From DASRAU01 sp035638075 (GTDB taxonomy: Bacteria; Acidobacteriota; Polarisedimenticolia; Gp22-AA2): 64,000 nucleotides of DNA. Below are positions 52,205-60,711 of the stretch, piece after piece. The DNA lies in contig DASRAU010000024.1 in the NCBI GenBank assembly GCA_035638075.1, positions 124,001-188,000 of the forward strand. The letters run 5' to 3'. The notes under the pieces were generated by a model. That model saw nothing but the letters and a program-made list of their open reading frames with translations, ran no database searches and had not been told where the DNA came from. A program made the position numbers and the translations under genes. Position 1 is the first letter of the stretch. Each line of letters begins with the position of its first letter.

Positions 52205-52363
52205 GGCGTCCCCCCCGCGGCTCCCCGGCGCCGGCGTGCGGCGGGAGGATCAATGCAAGAGGGATGCGCAGCGCAACGCGATGCGGCAATGCGATGCGCC
52301 GCGCGGCGTCCGCCCGGCCACCGGCCGTGACGGACGCCGCAACGGCGTTCGCCGGCGTTCAGT
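52205..52363. other. Intergenic stretch with repeated GATGCG-type words
   Basis: This 159-base gap between the transposase-like gene and the YtxH genes contains three close copies of ATGCG-centred words (near 52265, 52279 and 52292) and a short inverted repeat ACGCCG/CGGCGT near 52335. I see no gene or strong promoter. Confidence 0.4.
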
Positions 52364-52660
52364 TCAGTCGCGCTGGAGGGCGGCTTCGAACGCGTCCTTG
52401 GCCGCGTCGACCGCCCGCTCCCAGGAGTCGCCCAAGGTGCCCTGGATCTGCTCCGCGCCGCGGCGGGCCTTCTTCGAGACGTCGCGCGCGGCGCCCGCCA
52501 CCTTGCGCCGTGTCTCCACGCCGGGCGCGGGCGCGTACAGCAGCGCCACCGCGGCGCCGACCGCGGCGCCGGCGATGAAGGCCACCATGACGCCGCCGAT
52601 CCCGGTGCCGGTGCTCTCGTCCTCGACCGGGGCCCAGTCGTGCTCGTACTCAGTGGTCAT
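52364..52660 (-). CDS. YtxH-like membrane-associated protein, last of three overlapping genes
   Basis: A 98-residue protein with one glycine/alanine-rich span (VMVAFIAGAAVGAAVALLYA) followed by the YtxH motif APAPGVETRRKVAGAARD and an amphipathic helix. YtxH proteins are general-stress or envelope-associated and poorly understood. It overlaps the upstream YtxH gene by 11 bases in a junction of the form TATGAnnACTGA. Confidence 0.85.
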   Translation of the reverse strand: MTTEYEHDWAPVEDESTGTGIGGVMVAFIAGAAVGAAVALLYAPAPGVETRRKVAGAARDVSKKARRGAEQIQGTLGDSWERAVDAAKDAFEAALQRD

Positions 52661-52949
52661 ACTTGTCCTCCTGGTTCGTCATCCGGGCGTTCTGCGAGGA
52701 GGAGCCCATCTCCGGCTCCAGCGCCTCCTGGACGTCCTCGACCACCCGGCCGAACTTCTCGCGTCCCTGCTCGAAGCGCTTGCGCGCTTCGCGCGTCGCC
52801 TCCTTCGTGAACTTCTTCATCCTGGCGCGCGTTTCGGACCCGGCCGCGGGAGCGAACAGGAGGGCTGCGACGGCGCCGACGGCGGCGCCGAGGAGGAAGG
52901 CGGTGAAGGGGCTGCCGGAACGGCGATCGGGATAGTAGTCAGTATTCAT
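52650..52949 (-). CDS. YtxH-like membrane-associated protein, middle gene
   Basis: A 99-residue paralog of the next gene: span AFLLGAAVGAVAALLFAPAA with SETRARMKKFTKEATREARK after it, then a charged helix. The C terminus EDKYDH is encoded in the 11-base overlap with the following gene. It is preceded by the DUF948-like gene through a second overlap of the same form, so all three must be on one transcript. Confidence 0.86.
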   Translation of the reverse strand: MNTDYYPDRRSGSPFTAFLLGAAVGAVAALLFAPAAGSETRARMKKFTKEATREARKRFEQGREKFGRVVEDVQEALEPEMGSSSQNARMTNQEDKYDH

Positions 52950-53448
52950 AGCGGTCCTCTGAGACGGCGGCCCGGGTGTTCGGCGGCTCCGAACCGGGCG
53001 GCTCGCTGGAAAGGTTGGGTTCGAGTTCCTGGTCTTCCGTGTCGTTTCCGGCCGGCTCCGCGGGCCGGTTCCGCCGACGCGCCCAGAAGGCGCTGAGGCC
53101 CGCGAAGAGAGCCGGCCCGACGGCGCCGGCCACGCTGCTGAAGCGATGAACCGATTTCCTCACGTGGTGAAGCGATTGCCCAATCCCCACCACCTGGTCG
53201 ACCACGGGCCGCAGGCGATCCGTCTGCGATTCGATGGTGGTGGCGATGCGATTGAGGCGCGCGGTCACGTCGGTGAGCTCCTTCAGGGCGTGGTCGACCC
53301 TCGGCCCCAGCGCGTCGATCTGGCGGCGCGCGCTCTTCAAGGTCTGCGCCGCCTGGTGGAGCACCGGGACGATGGCCCCGACGAGAATTCCGATGGCCCC
53401 GACGAGAATTCCGAGGAGGATGAGTCCGACGACTGAGGCAGTGGACAT
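52939..53448 (-). CDS. DUF948-like membrane protein
   Basis: A 169-residue protein with one N-terminal span containing a perfect heptad duplication (GILVGAI twice), then a long coiled coil (QAAQTLKSARRQIDALGPRV, ELTDVTARLNRIATTIESQT) and a disordered acidic tail ending EDRYEY. It resembles DUF948/YoxC proteins, which often precede ytxH genes. I chose ATG at 53448 because GGAG is correctly spaced for it; an ATG three codons earlier is too close to that site. Confidence 0.8.
   Translation of the reverse strand: MSTASVVGLILLGILVGAIGILVGAIVPVLHQAAQTLKSARRQIDALGPRVDHALKELTDVTARLNRIATTIESQTDRLRPVVDQVVGIGQSLHHVRKSVHRFSSVAGAVGPALFAGLSAFWARRRNRPAEPAGNDTEDQELEPNLSSEPPGSEPPNTRAAVSEDRYEY
53371..53412. 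repeat. Perfect tandem 21-bp direct repeat inside a coding region
   Basis: GATGGCCCCGACGAGAATTC plus C occurs twice head to tail (53371-53391 and 53392-53412). It duplicates seven residues in the membrane span of the DUF948-like protein without breaking the frame. It looks like a recent duplication or a length-variable site. Confidence 0.9.
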
Positions 53449-53485
53449 GTGATGCATTCTCCTTGTCGACGACTGTACCAGACGA

Positions 53486-55114
53486 TCAGAGAGAAGCTGT
53501 AATGCCCCGTTCGAGGGTCGGCAAGTCGGGCGCCGGGGCCCCGGGCGCGATCACGGCGTGCCGTCCCCGCCCCGGCTCGGGGCGCGGGAAGTCGGATCTC
53601 CAATGGCTGCCGCGACTTTCCTCGCGTCGCAGGGCGCTCTCGGCGACCAACCGGCCGACGAACAGGAGATTCCGGGCCTCGAGGCCGGGACGCAGCGGCG
53701 GGCGCGGCGCCAAACCTGACTCGAGATTCAGGATCGTTCTGACGGTCCGGCGCAGGCCTTCCGCATCGCGCAGCAGGCCGACGTCTTTCCACATCACCTC
53801 GCGCAGCCGCGCCACGACGTCCTCCGCCGCCCCGGCCTCGATCGATCGCACCGCCTCGCCGAGCCGCGCCGCGGCGTCGCCTTTCGCGGCGGGGTCCGGA
53901 AGGATCCCTCCCGTGCCTTCGAGGATGCGGTCCTGCACCACCGCCGCGCCGGCGCGCGCGCCGAAGACGAGGCCTTCGAGCAGCGAGTTGCTCGCCAGGC
54001 GGTTCGCGCCGTGCACGCCGGTGCAGGCGACCTCCCCCGCGGCGTACAGCCCCGGGATGGCGGTGCGTCCCATGAGATCGGTCTTCACCCCGCCCATCAT
54101 GAAATGGGCGCAGGGCGCGACCGGGAGCGGATCGCGCCCGATGTCGAGCCCGTGGGCCGCGCAGGTCGAGGCGATGCGCGGGAAGCGGGCGCGCACGGCG
54201 TCGGCCGGGAGATGGGTCATGTCGAGGAACACCGCGGCGGCGCCGGTGCTCCGCATGACCTCGAAGATGCCTCGCGCCACGATGTCGCGCGGCGCGAGAT
54301 CGCCGCGCGGGTCGAACTCCGTCATGAAGGGCCGCCCTTGCCCGTCCACGAGGCGTCCCCCCTCCCCGCGCATCGCCTCCGACAAGAGGAAGCGCGGCGC
54401 GCCCGACACCATGAGGGCGGTGGGATGGAACTGCACGAACTCCAGGTCCATCATCTCGGCGCCGGCGCGATAGGCCATCGCGGCGCCATCACCCGTCGCC
54501 TGCGGCGGGTTGGTGGTCTCGCGGTAGATCATCCCGGCACCGCCGGTGGCGAGAAGCACGGCGGGCGCCCGCAGGAGCATCACCCGGTCGCGGTCCTCGT
54601 CGAGCGCCAGAAGTCCCGCGATGCGCCCCCCCTGCAGGACCAGGTCGATGGAGAAGGTGCGCGGCAGGAGCGTCACCCCCTCCATCGTCTTCGCCTTCTC
54701 CACCAGCGCCCGGACGATCTCGCGGCCGGTGGAATCCCCCTGGGCGCGCAGGATGCGGCGCTTGCTGTGCGCCGCCTCGCGCGCCAGGGCCAGGCGGCTC
54801 CCCTCGCGGTCGAAGCGCGCTCCCCACTCGATGAGTTCGAGGGCGCGCGCCGGCCCTTCCTCGACGAGCACCCGCACCGCCGCCTCGTTGCACAGCCCGT
54901 CGCCGGCGGCGAGCGTGTCTTCGTAATGCAGGGCCAGCTCGTCGTCTTCCGAGAGGACGGCGGCGATCCCGCCCTGGGCCTTGTCGGACGAGGAGTCGGT
55001 GGCGGAGTCCTTGGTCAGGAGCGCGGCGCGCCGCCCCGCCCCGGCCACCGCGATGGCCGCGCGCAGGCCGGCGATGCCGCTGCCGACGATGAGGAGGTCG
55101 AAATCCGCCTGCAT
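53486..55114 (-). CDS. nadB: L-aspartate oxidase
   Basis: A 542-residue flavoenzyme converting L-aspartate to iminoaspartate in NAD synthesis. It has the FAD-binding start FDLLIVGSGIAGLRAAIAVA, the substrate/FAD segment SSSDKAQGGIAAVL, ATGGAGMIYRETTNP, the catalytic region LEFVQFHPTAL, and PGLYAAGEVACTGVHGANRL with ASNSLLEGLVFG. Full length. No nadA or nadC lies beside it. ATG is preceded closely by TAGACT and CCGGAG. Confidence 0.94.
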   Translation of the reverse strand: MQADFDLLIVGSGIAGLRAAIAVAGAGRRAALLTKDSATDSSSDKAQGGIAAVLSEDDELALHYEDTLAAGDGLCNEAAVRVLVEEGPARALELIEWGARFDREGSRLALAREAAHSKRRILRAQGDSTGREIVRALVEKAKTMEGVTLLPRTFSIDLVLQGGRIAGLLALDEDRDRVMLLRAPAVLLATGGAGMIYRETTNPPQATGDGAAMAYRAGAEMMDLEFVQFHPTALMVSGAPRFLLSEAMRGEGGRLVDGQGRPFMTEFDPRGDLAPRDIVARGIFEVMRSTGAAAVFLDMTHLPADAVRARFPRIASTCAAHGLDIGRDPLPVAPCAHFMMGGVKTDLMGRTAIPGLYAAGEVACTGVHGANRLASNSLLEGLVFGARAGAAVVQDRILEGTGGILPDPAAKGDAAARLGEAVRSIEAGAAEDVVARLREVMWKDVGLLRDAEGLRRTVRTILNLESGLAPRPPLRPGLEARNLLFVGRLVAESALRREESRGSHWRSDFPRPEPGRGRHAVIAPGAPAPDLPTLERGITASL

Positions 55115-55120
55115 CTCCGG

Positions 55121-55126
55121 AGTCTA
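55121..55126 (-). promoter_or_regulatory. -10 element TAGACT before nadB
   Basis: On the minus strand TAGACT ends six bases before the nadB ATG, with CCGGAG between. A transcript from it would be leaderless. The -35 region is poor. Confidence 0.42.
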
Positions 55127-55131
55127 CCCGT

Positions 55132-55161
55132 TTGACAGCCGCGTCCGCCGCTCCCTATGAT
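55132..55161 (+). promoter_or_regulatory. Sigma70-type promoter of the DUF4388-SPOR gene
   Basis: TTGACA (55132-55137), an 18-base spacer and TATGAT (55156-55161) lie 53 bases before the ATG at 55215, back to back with nadB. Confidence 0.72.
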
Positions 55162-55214
55162 GCGGCCCTTCGCGACGCGGCAGCGCGACGCGAAAGGGGC
55201 CAACTCCACCCGCC

Positions 55215-57146
55215 ATGCCGGAAGCACCCGTCGCGACGCCGCTCCAGGGCGTCTTCGCCCCGCGCCTCGTCGCGCGTCTCCACCGTGAACGCTTCGAGGG
55301 GACGCTGCGCCTGCACGGCGGCGGAGCGACGCGCGTCCTCTACTTCCGGCGCGGGGAGATTGCCTCGGCCGCCAGCAACGCCGATGAGGATCGCCTGCCC
55401 AGCATCCTCATCCGCGAGGGCCGCCTCACCGGACCCCAGGTCGAGATGGCGCGCTCGAAGCAGCGCCCCGGCGTGTCGCTCGGAAAGACGCTGATCGAGC
55501 TCGGGTTCCTGACCCCGGCGGAGCTCCTGGCCGGGGCGCGGCGCCAGGTCCGGCAGATCCTCGCGGCCGCGTTCGCGCTGCGCGAAGGGACGAGCCAGGA
55601 AGCGCCGGGCCCGCTGCCTCCCGAGGTGACGGTCCTGGGGCTGCCGGTGCGACGGCTCATCTTCGACGCGCTGCTCGAAGCGGGAGACCGCCAGGCGGTC
55701 GTGCGCGAGATGGGCTCGATGGAGACGGTCTACCGCCCCACCGGCGACCTGGACCAGGCGGTGGCGGGGATGCGCCTGGAGCCCGCGCACGAAGAGGTCG
55801 CGGCTCTCGTGGACGGCGAGGCGACGCTCCGGGAGATCAGCGGGCGCGTCCGGCTCGACGACCTGACCGTGAGCAAGATCGTCCTCGGGCTCGAGATCCT
55901 CGGTCTCGTGGAGCGCGCGTCTCCGCTGGAAGAGCCGCTCCCGCAGGGACGCCGCATCCCGGTGCTCGTCGAGGACGACGAAGCCGAAGAGGTCGTGCCC
56001 CGCGTCGAAGCGGTCGTGGTGGCGGCGCCGGCCGTGTCGATCGCTCCGGCCGTGGCCATCGCGCCGGCGCCACCCGCCTTCCTGGCACCGGCGCCGGAAG
56101 CCGGGGACACGCAGGAACAAGAGGAGGAGGACACGCCGGGCGCTGCGGAAGAGCCTCCGGCGTTCATGGCCGAGCCGGCACCGATGCCCCTCGCGCCGGA
56201 CCCATACTCCCGGCCGCCGGTCGCCGCGGCCCCTCCCGCCTTCGCGAGAACCTCGTCCTACGAGGAGGATGAGGAAGAGGATCTCCCCCTGATTCCTCCG
56301 GGCGAGCTTCCCGCCTTCGCCGCACCGGCCAACGCCCCGACCGGCTGGACCGTGGATCCCGAAACCGGCGAGAAGGTTCACATGGGGCCGATCGAGCTGA
56401 CCTTCGACGGTCCCGTGGTGCCGCCGGACAAGAGGGCCGTTTCGCGCGGGCGCCTGGCCCTTGCCGCGTCCGCGGTGGGACTGGTCGCCGCGGCGGTCCT
56501 GGGGTTCTTCGTTCTGCGCGGCGGAGGCGGCGCCGGGCGCGACGGCGATGAGGTCGCCTCGAATGCGGCCACCGCGGCGGCAGCGTCTGGGGATGGGGCG
56601 GCCACGGGAGACCCTGCGGCAGGCTCCGGGACGACTTCCCCCTCACCCGAGCCGTCAGGTGAATCGTCCGGAACGGCGCCGAAAGAGACGGACGCCCCGC
56701 CGGCCCAGGCAACCGCACCCGCTCCGGCCGAGCCCACGGCACCTGCCCCGGCCGAGGCCGCCGCGCCGGAGACGGCCCCGGCTGCCGTCGCGGCCGGAGG
56801 ACCCGGTTTCGGTTTCGGCCAGAGACTCCTCGATGCCGGGACGATCGACCGCGCCGTCGAAACTTTCGGCCGCGCGCTGCAGCCGATTCCATCCGGGCGC
56901 TATACATTGCAGATGATGATTGCCTGCGAAGCGGAGACGGTCCGCAAGGCGCGCGCCGGCACGCGACCGGACGAGGGCCTGTTCGTCCTGCCGATCAGCG
57001 TCCGCGGCCGCGGCTGCTACCGCGTCCTGTGGGGTGTTTTCGACTCCCGTGACGAAGCGGCGAAGGCGACTGTTCCGACCTATTTCTCCTCCTCCGGCAT
57101 CACCCCCGCGGTCGTCGCGATCGATCGTCTCCGCCCCCCGGCATAG
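55215..57146 (+). CDS. DUF4388 protein with membrane span and C-terminal SPOR-like domain
   Basis: A 643-residue protein. The N-terminal DUF4388 (PATAN-like) domain spans about residues 8-125 (FEGTLRLHGGGATRVLYFRR, GEIASAASNADEDRLPSILI). A winged-helix-like region follows (to about 240), then a Pro/Ala/Glu-rich linker, one membrane span (LALAASAVGLVAAAVLGFFV near 415-435), a second Pro/Ala linker and a C-terminal domain resembling SPOR (YTLQMMIACEAETVRKAR, GRGCYRVLWGVFDSRDEAAK). DUF4388 modules occur in myxobacterial and similar signalling proteins; SPOR domains bind denuded peptidoglycan. It may link cytoplasmic sensing to the wall. Confidence 0.82.
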   Translation: MPEAPVATPLQGVFAPRLVARLHRERFEGTLRLHGGGATRVLYFRRGEIASAASNADEDRLPSILIREGRLTGPQVEMARSKQRPGVSLGKTLIELGFLTPAELLAGARRQVRQILAAAFALREGTSQEAPGPLPPEVTVLGLPVRRLIFDALLEAGDRQAVVREMGSMETVYRPTGDLDQAVAGMRLEPAHEEVAALVDGEATLREISGRVRLDDLTVSKIVLGLEILGLVERASPLEEPLPQGRRIPVLVEDDEAEEVVPRVEAVVVAAPAVSIAPAVAIAPAPPAFLAPAPEAGDTQEQEEEDTPGAAEEPPAFMAEPAPMPLAPDPYSRPPVAAAPPAFARTSSYEEDEEEDLPLIPPGELPAFAAPANAPTGWTVDPETGEKVHMGPIELTFDGPVVPPDKRAVSRGRLALAASAVGLVAAAVLGFFVLRGGGGAGRDGDEVASNAATAAAASGDGAATGDPAAGSGTTSPSPEPSGESSGTAPKETDAPPAQATAPAPAEPTAPAPAEAAAPETAPAAVAAGGPGFGFGQRLLDAGTIDRAVETFGRALQPIPSGRYTLQMMIACEAETVRKARAGTRPDEGLFVLPISVRGRGCYRVLWGVFDSRDEAAKATVPTYFSSSGITPAVVAIDRLRPPA

Positions 57147-57150
57147 GTCC

Positions 57151-58623
57151 ATGAAGGAGGCCGCGCGCCGGCGTGAGGGGCTCGCTATCGCCCGGCGCGT
57201 CCTGCCGGCGCTCGTCGTGATCCTCGCCGGTGTGGGCGCGGCGCAGGCCGAGATCGTGCGCCTGAAGAACGGCGGCACCATCGCCTGCGACACGATCGAG
57301 GATCGCGGCATCGACCTGGTCCTGCACGTCGGCAAGATGACCATCGTCGTCCCGAAGGGCGAGGTGGACCGCGTCGACAAGACAGCACCGGCGCCCGGAA
57401 GCGCCGCGGCTCCCACAGCGCCGTCCGGCTCCAGCGCGCCGAAGGGTGCGCCCGCAACGGCAGCGACACCACGCTCTCCCGTCGCGACCGGAGCGGCTCC
57501 GGCGATCGGGACGGCCCCCTCCGACGACCCGGCCGCCGATGCGGCGCGGCTCGACGATCTCCGCCGCCGCCTGGCCGGGCCGCCCGTGGCGCGGGACGAG
57601 AACCGCCGGCAGATCGTCGCCCTGCTCGATCGGATGGGCGAGCGCTCGCTCCTGGCCCGCCAGCCGGACGAGGCGCGCCGCCGCTTCGAAGAGGCGCTGG
57701 CCTGGGAGCCGGCCGACCTGCGCGCCCGTCGCGGACAGGCCGCCTCGCTCCTGATGCTCGACCGCACCCCCGAGGCACGCGTGGCTCTCGACCGGGCGCT
57801 TCTCGACACGCCGGCCGACGCCGACCTGAATTACCTGCTCGGCGAAACACTCGAGCGGCAGGGGCGCACGACCGACGCCATCACGGCCCTCGAGAAGTCC
57901 TACGCCGCCCATCCCACGCCGGCGGTGCGCGACCGGATCGACACGCTGCGGCGGCAGAACGGCATCGACGGCGATTACCGCCGCGCCGAGGCCGCCCGCT
58001 TCGTCCTGTCGTACGACGGCAGCCGCACCAGCCCCGACCTCGAGGCGGAGATCCTCGCCTACCTCGAAGGACAGTTTCCCGAGCTGGCGCTCGAATACGA
58101 CTACACGCCCCCCGAGTCGATCGCCGTCATCCTTTATCCGGAGAAGGAGTTCTACGACGCGACGCAGACCGGCCCGGATGTCGCCGGGCTCTACGACGGC
58201 AAGGTGCGCGTGCCGATCGGCGGTCTGAAGCGCCTCGACACGCAGGCCCGCGAGGTGCTGCGTCACGAGCTGGCGCACGCCTTCATCACCGGCAAGAGCC
58301 GCGGCCTCGCTCCCCGCTGGCTGCAGGAGGGGCTGGCGCAGTGGGCCGAAGGGAAGCGTCCGATGGCGGGCAGCGAGACGGGCCTGGCCCGCGCCTACAA
58401 GGACGCGCCCGACCGCTGGCCTGGCGCCTTCAGTTACGAAACTGCACTTTCCTTCACGGCCTGGCTGATGGCGCAGCACGGCGCGTCCGCCCTCAACGAC
58501 GTGCTCGCGGCCATGGGACGCGGCGCACCGGCCGAACAGGCCGTCAAGGACGTCCTGCGGGTCTCCCTCCCCGATCTGAAGACCGCCTGGGGGGACGAAC
58601 TCGTCCGGCAGCACTTGCCATAG
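57151..58623 (+). CDS. Secreted TPR protein with MA-type (HExxH) metallopeptidase domain
   Basis: A 490-residue product with signal peptide (about 1-33) and a small beta domain (EIVRLKNGGTIACDTIEDRG). A Pro/Ala linker, two to three TPR units (RRFEEALAWEPADLRARRGQ, ITALEKSYAAHPTPAVRDRI) and a gluzincin-type domain follow. The zinc motif HELAH is at residues 372-376 and the downstream Glu is Glu393 (WLQEGLAQWAEG), the pattern of the peptidase MA family. Likely periplasmic or surface peptidase; target unknown. It begins four bases after the preceding stop. Confidence 0.87.
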   Translation: MKEAARRREGLAIARRVLPALVVILAGVGAAQAEIVRLKNGGTIACDTIEDRGIDLVLHVGKMTIVVPKGEVDRVDKTAPAPGSAAAPTAPSGSSAPKGAPATAATPRSPVATGAAPAIGTAPSDDPAADAARLDDLRRRLAGPPVARDENRRQIVALLDRMGERSLLARQPDEARRRFEEALAWEPADLRARRGQAASLLMLDRTPEARVALDRALLDTPADADLNYLLGETLERQGRTTDAITALEKSYAAHPTPAVRDRIDTLRRQNGIDGDYRRAEAARFVLSYDGSRTSPDLEAEILAYLEGQFPELALEYDYTPPESIAVILYPEKEFYDATQTGPDVAGLYDGKVRVPIGGLKRLDTQAREVLRHELAHAFITGKSRGLAPRWLQEGLAQWAEGKRPMAGSETGLARAYKDAPDRWPGAFSYETALSFTAWLMAQHGASALNDVLAAMGRGAPAEQAVKDVLRVSLPDLKTAWGDELVRQHLP

Positions 58624-58713
58624 CGCACGGCGAAACCCAAGTTATCTCCGCCCCATGCCCCGAGCGCAGGGCTGGGACGCGTGCGTCGTCGCCGCGCTGG
58701 AGGTGCTTCGCGG

Positions 58714-60711
58714 ATGAAGGGAGTCCTGGCCCAGCGGTGTCCCGCCGACATCCTGAGCGAGGTCCTGCGCCGGCAGATGTCCGGGATCCTCAGCCTGCGC
58801 CGCGGGACGGTGAACCGCCAGCTCTTCCTGGACGCCGGTTCGATCATCCGCTTCGCCGCCAGCACCGCCGCGGACGAGAGCCTGGTCGCGTGGCTCCTCG
58901 AAAAGGGAGGCGTGACCGAGGCGCAGATCCGCGAGGCGACCGGCCGCAAGGAGCCGCACGAGCTCTTGGGGACTGTCCTCGTCCGCCTGGGGTCGCTCGA
59001 CTCGGCGATGCTCGTCGAGCTCACCGAAGGTCACGTCCGGCGCGTCCTCGGCGGTGCGCTGCGCATGACCGACGGCGAATGGGAGTTCCAGCAGGGCGCG
59101 CTGCCGTTCCGCGACCAGCTCGATGCCGGCGTGCGCAGCGCCGAGGCGCTGCTCGAATGGACGAGAAGCCTGAGCGACGCCGACTGGATCCGCCGCCGCC
59201 TCGGCCCCATCGACGCCCGCGTGCATCGCGACCGCCGGCCGCCGGAAGGCTACCAGTCCATCCGGCTCAGCCCGGTCGAAGGCTTCATCATGTCGCGCGT
59301 CGACGGCGCCGCCACCATCCGCGAGATCATCATGGTCAGCCCGACCGACGAAGAGAAGACGCTGGCAGCGCTGCTCGGCCTGTCGCTCTCCGGCATCCTC
59401 GAGCCGCCGCCCGGAAGCGAGCCGGCCTTCCCGCCGCCCGACCCGGCGGATCGCCGGGTGCCCACCGGTCCGCCGGCCGGGCCGTATTCCGCCGCGGCGC
59501 GGCCGGTCGTCACGATCCTGCCCGGAGCGGCAGCCGGGGCCGCTTCGACCGCAACGCCGTCCGGTGCGCCCGCGGTCGCGGCGGCCGCTGTTGCATCGCC
59601 CGCGGTTGCGACGCCCGCCCAGCCGCCCGCGATGCCGCCACCCATGGCCGCTTCACCCACTTCGGCCGCGGAGCCTCTGCCTCGCCCTGCCGTCCCGCCG
59701 GCCGGTCAGGCCACGACGAGTCCGGTCGCGACCGCGCCGGCCGCGGCACCCAGACCGGAACCGGCGACGGCAACGGCTGCGAGTCCGGGCTCGCCGCCGG
59801 CGACGAGCGCCACCGGAGCCGCAGGCGCCACGGCCGCACCCGGTGCGCGTCCGGGCGGATCGCCCGCTCCCCCGGCAAAAGGAGTCCCGGGGGCCAGGCC
59901 GAAGGCGAAAGGGTTGCGTCCCGGCGCCCCGCGTCCGGCCGGCGCTCCCAAGCCCCGTCCGGTGCCGCCTCCGGCGGCCAAGCGCCCGCCCGAGCCGGCC
60001 GTACCCGCTCAGCCGGTGAACCTCGAGCAGGAGATGCTGACGCGCCACGCGGAGCTGACCAACCAGGACCTGTACCACGCGCTCGGCGTCGCCTCGACCG
60101 CCTCGACCGACGAGATCCGCCGCGCTTATTACTCCCTGGCGCGGCGCTTCCATCCCGACAAGTTCCGCGACGACGCGATCAAGGAGAAGGCGGAGCAGGT
60201 CTTCGCGCGCATCACCGAGGCGTACGCGACCCTCTCCGACCACGACACGCGCGCCTACTACGACGGCGAGCTCGCGTCGCACCGCGGCGGCCACGAGCAG
60301 ACCGCGTCCGACACCACCGACCTGGCACGTCAGAATTTCCGCCGCGGCCGCGACGAGCTCGACCGCGGCCGCTTCGCCGAGGCGCTGACCTTCCTGATGC
60401 ACGCCTGCGAGCAGGATCCGAACAAGGGCGAGTACTTCGAGTACCTCGGCGCGGCGCAGGCGCGCAACCCCCGCCTGAAAAAGCAGGCGGAGGAGAGCCT
60501 GCTCAAGGCGATCGCGCTCAGCCCGACCAGCGCCACCGCCTACGTGCACCTCGCCGGGCTCTACGAGCGCGCCGGCGCCGCCGACAAGGCGAAAGACCTG
60601 TACCGCAAGGCGCTCGCCTGGGATCCGGACAACCCCGCCGCCAAGCGCGCCCTCGAAGGTGACCAGCAGCCGGCGAAGCGCGGCATCCTCGGGATCTTCG
60701 GACGCCGATGA
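58714..60711 (+). CDS. DUF4388-DnaJ-TPR multidomain protein
   Basis: A 665-residue protein without signal peptide. DUF4388 domain (residues about 1-80: LRRQMSGILSLRRGTVNRQL, FLDAGSIIRFAAST), a winged-helix-like region (to about 235), a Pro/Ala linker of about 190 residues, a J domain (about 445-515, with HPD at 480-482 in RRFHPDKFRDDAIKEKAEQV) and TPR units to the end. The J domain would recruit DnaK. The architecture suggests a cytoplasmic adaptor joining signalling to chaperone action. The kinase gene downstream overlaps its stop by four bases. Confidence 0.87.
   Translation: MKGVLAQRCPADILSEVLRRQMSGILSLRRGTVNRQLFLDAGSIIRFAASTAADESLVAWLLEKGGVTEAQIREATGRKEPHELLGTVLVRLGSLDSAMLVELTEGHVRRVLGGALRMTDGEWEFQQGALPFRDQLDAGVRSAEALLEWTRSLSDADWIRRRLGPIDARVHRDRRPPEGYQSIRLSPVEGFIMSRVDGAATIREIIMVSPTDEEKTLAALLGLSLSGILEPPPGSEPAFPPPDPADRRVPTGPPAGPYSAAARPVVTILPGAAAGAASTATPSGAPAVAAAAVASPAVATPAQPPAMPPPMAASPTSAAEPLPRPAVPPAGQATTSPVATAPAAAPRPEPATATAASPGSPPATSATGAAGATAAPGARPGGSPAPPAKGVPGARPKAKGLRPGAPRPAGAPKPRPVPPPAAKRPPEPAVPAQPVNLEQEMLTRHAELTNQDLYHALGVASTASTDEIRRAYYSLARRFHPDKFRDDAIKEKAEQVFARITEAYATLSDHDTRAYYDGELASHRGGHEQTASDTTDLARQNFRRGRDELDRGRFAEALTFLMHACEQDPNKGEYFEYLGAAQARNPRLKKQAEESLLKAIALSPTSATAYVHLAGLYERAGAADKAKDLYRKALAWDPDNPAAKRALEGDQQPAKRGILGIFGRR

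Noticed and set aside
52205..52363. REP element linked to the transposase-like gene
   Set aside because: The GATGCG words are short and direct, not the palindromic REP form.
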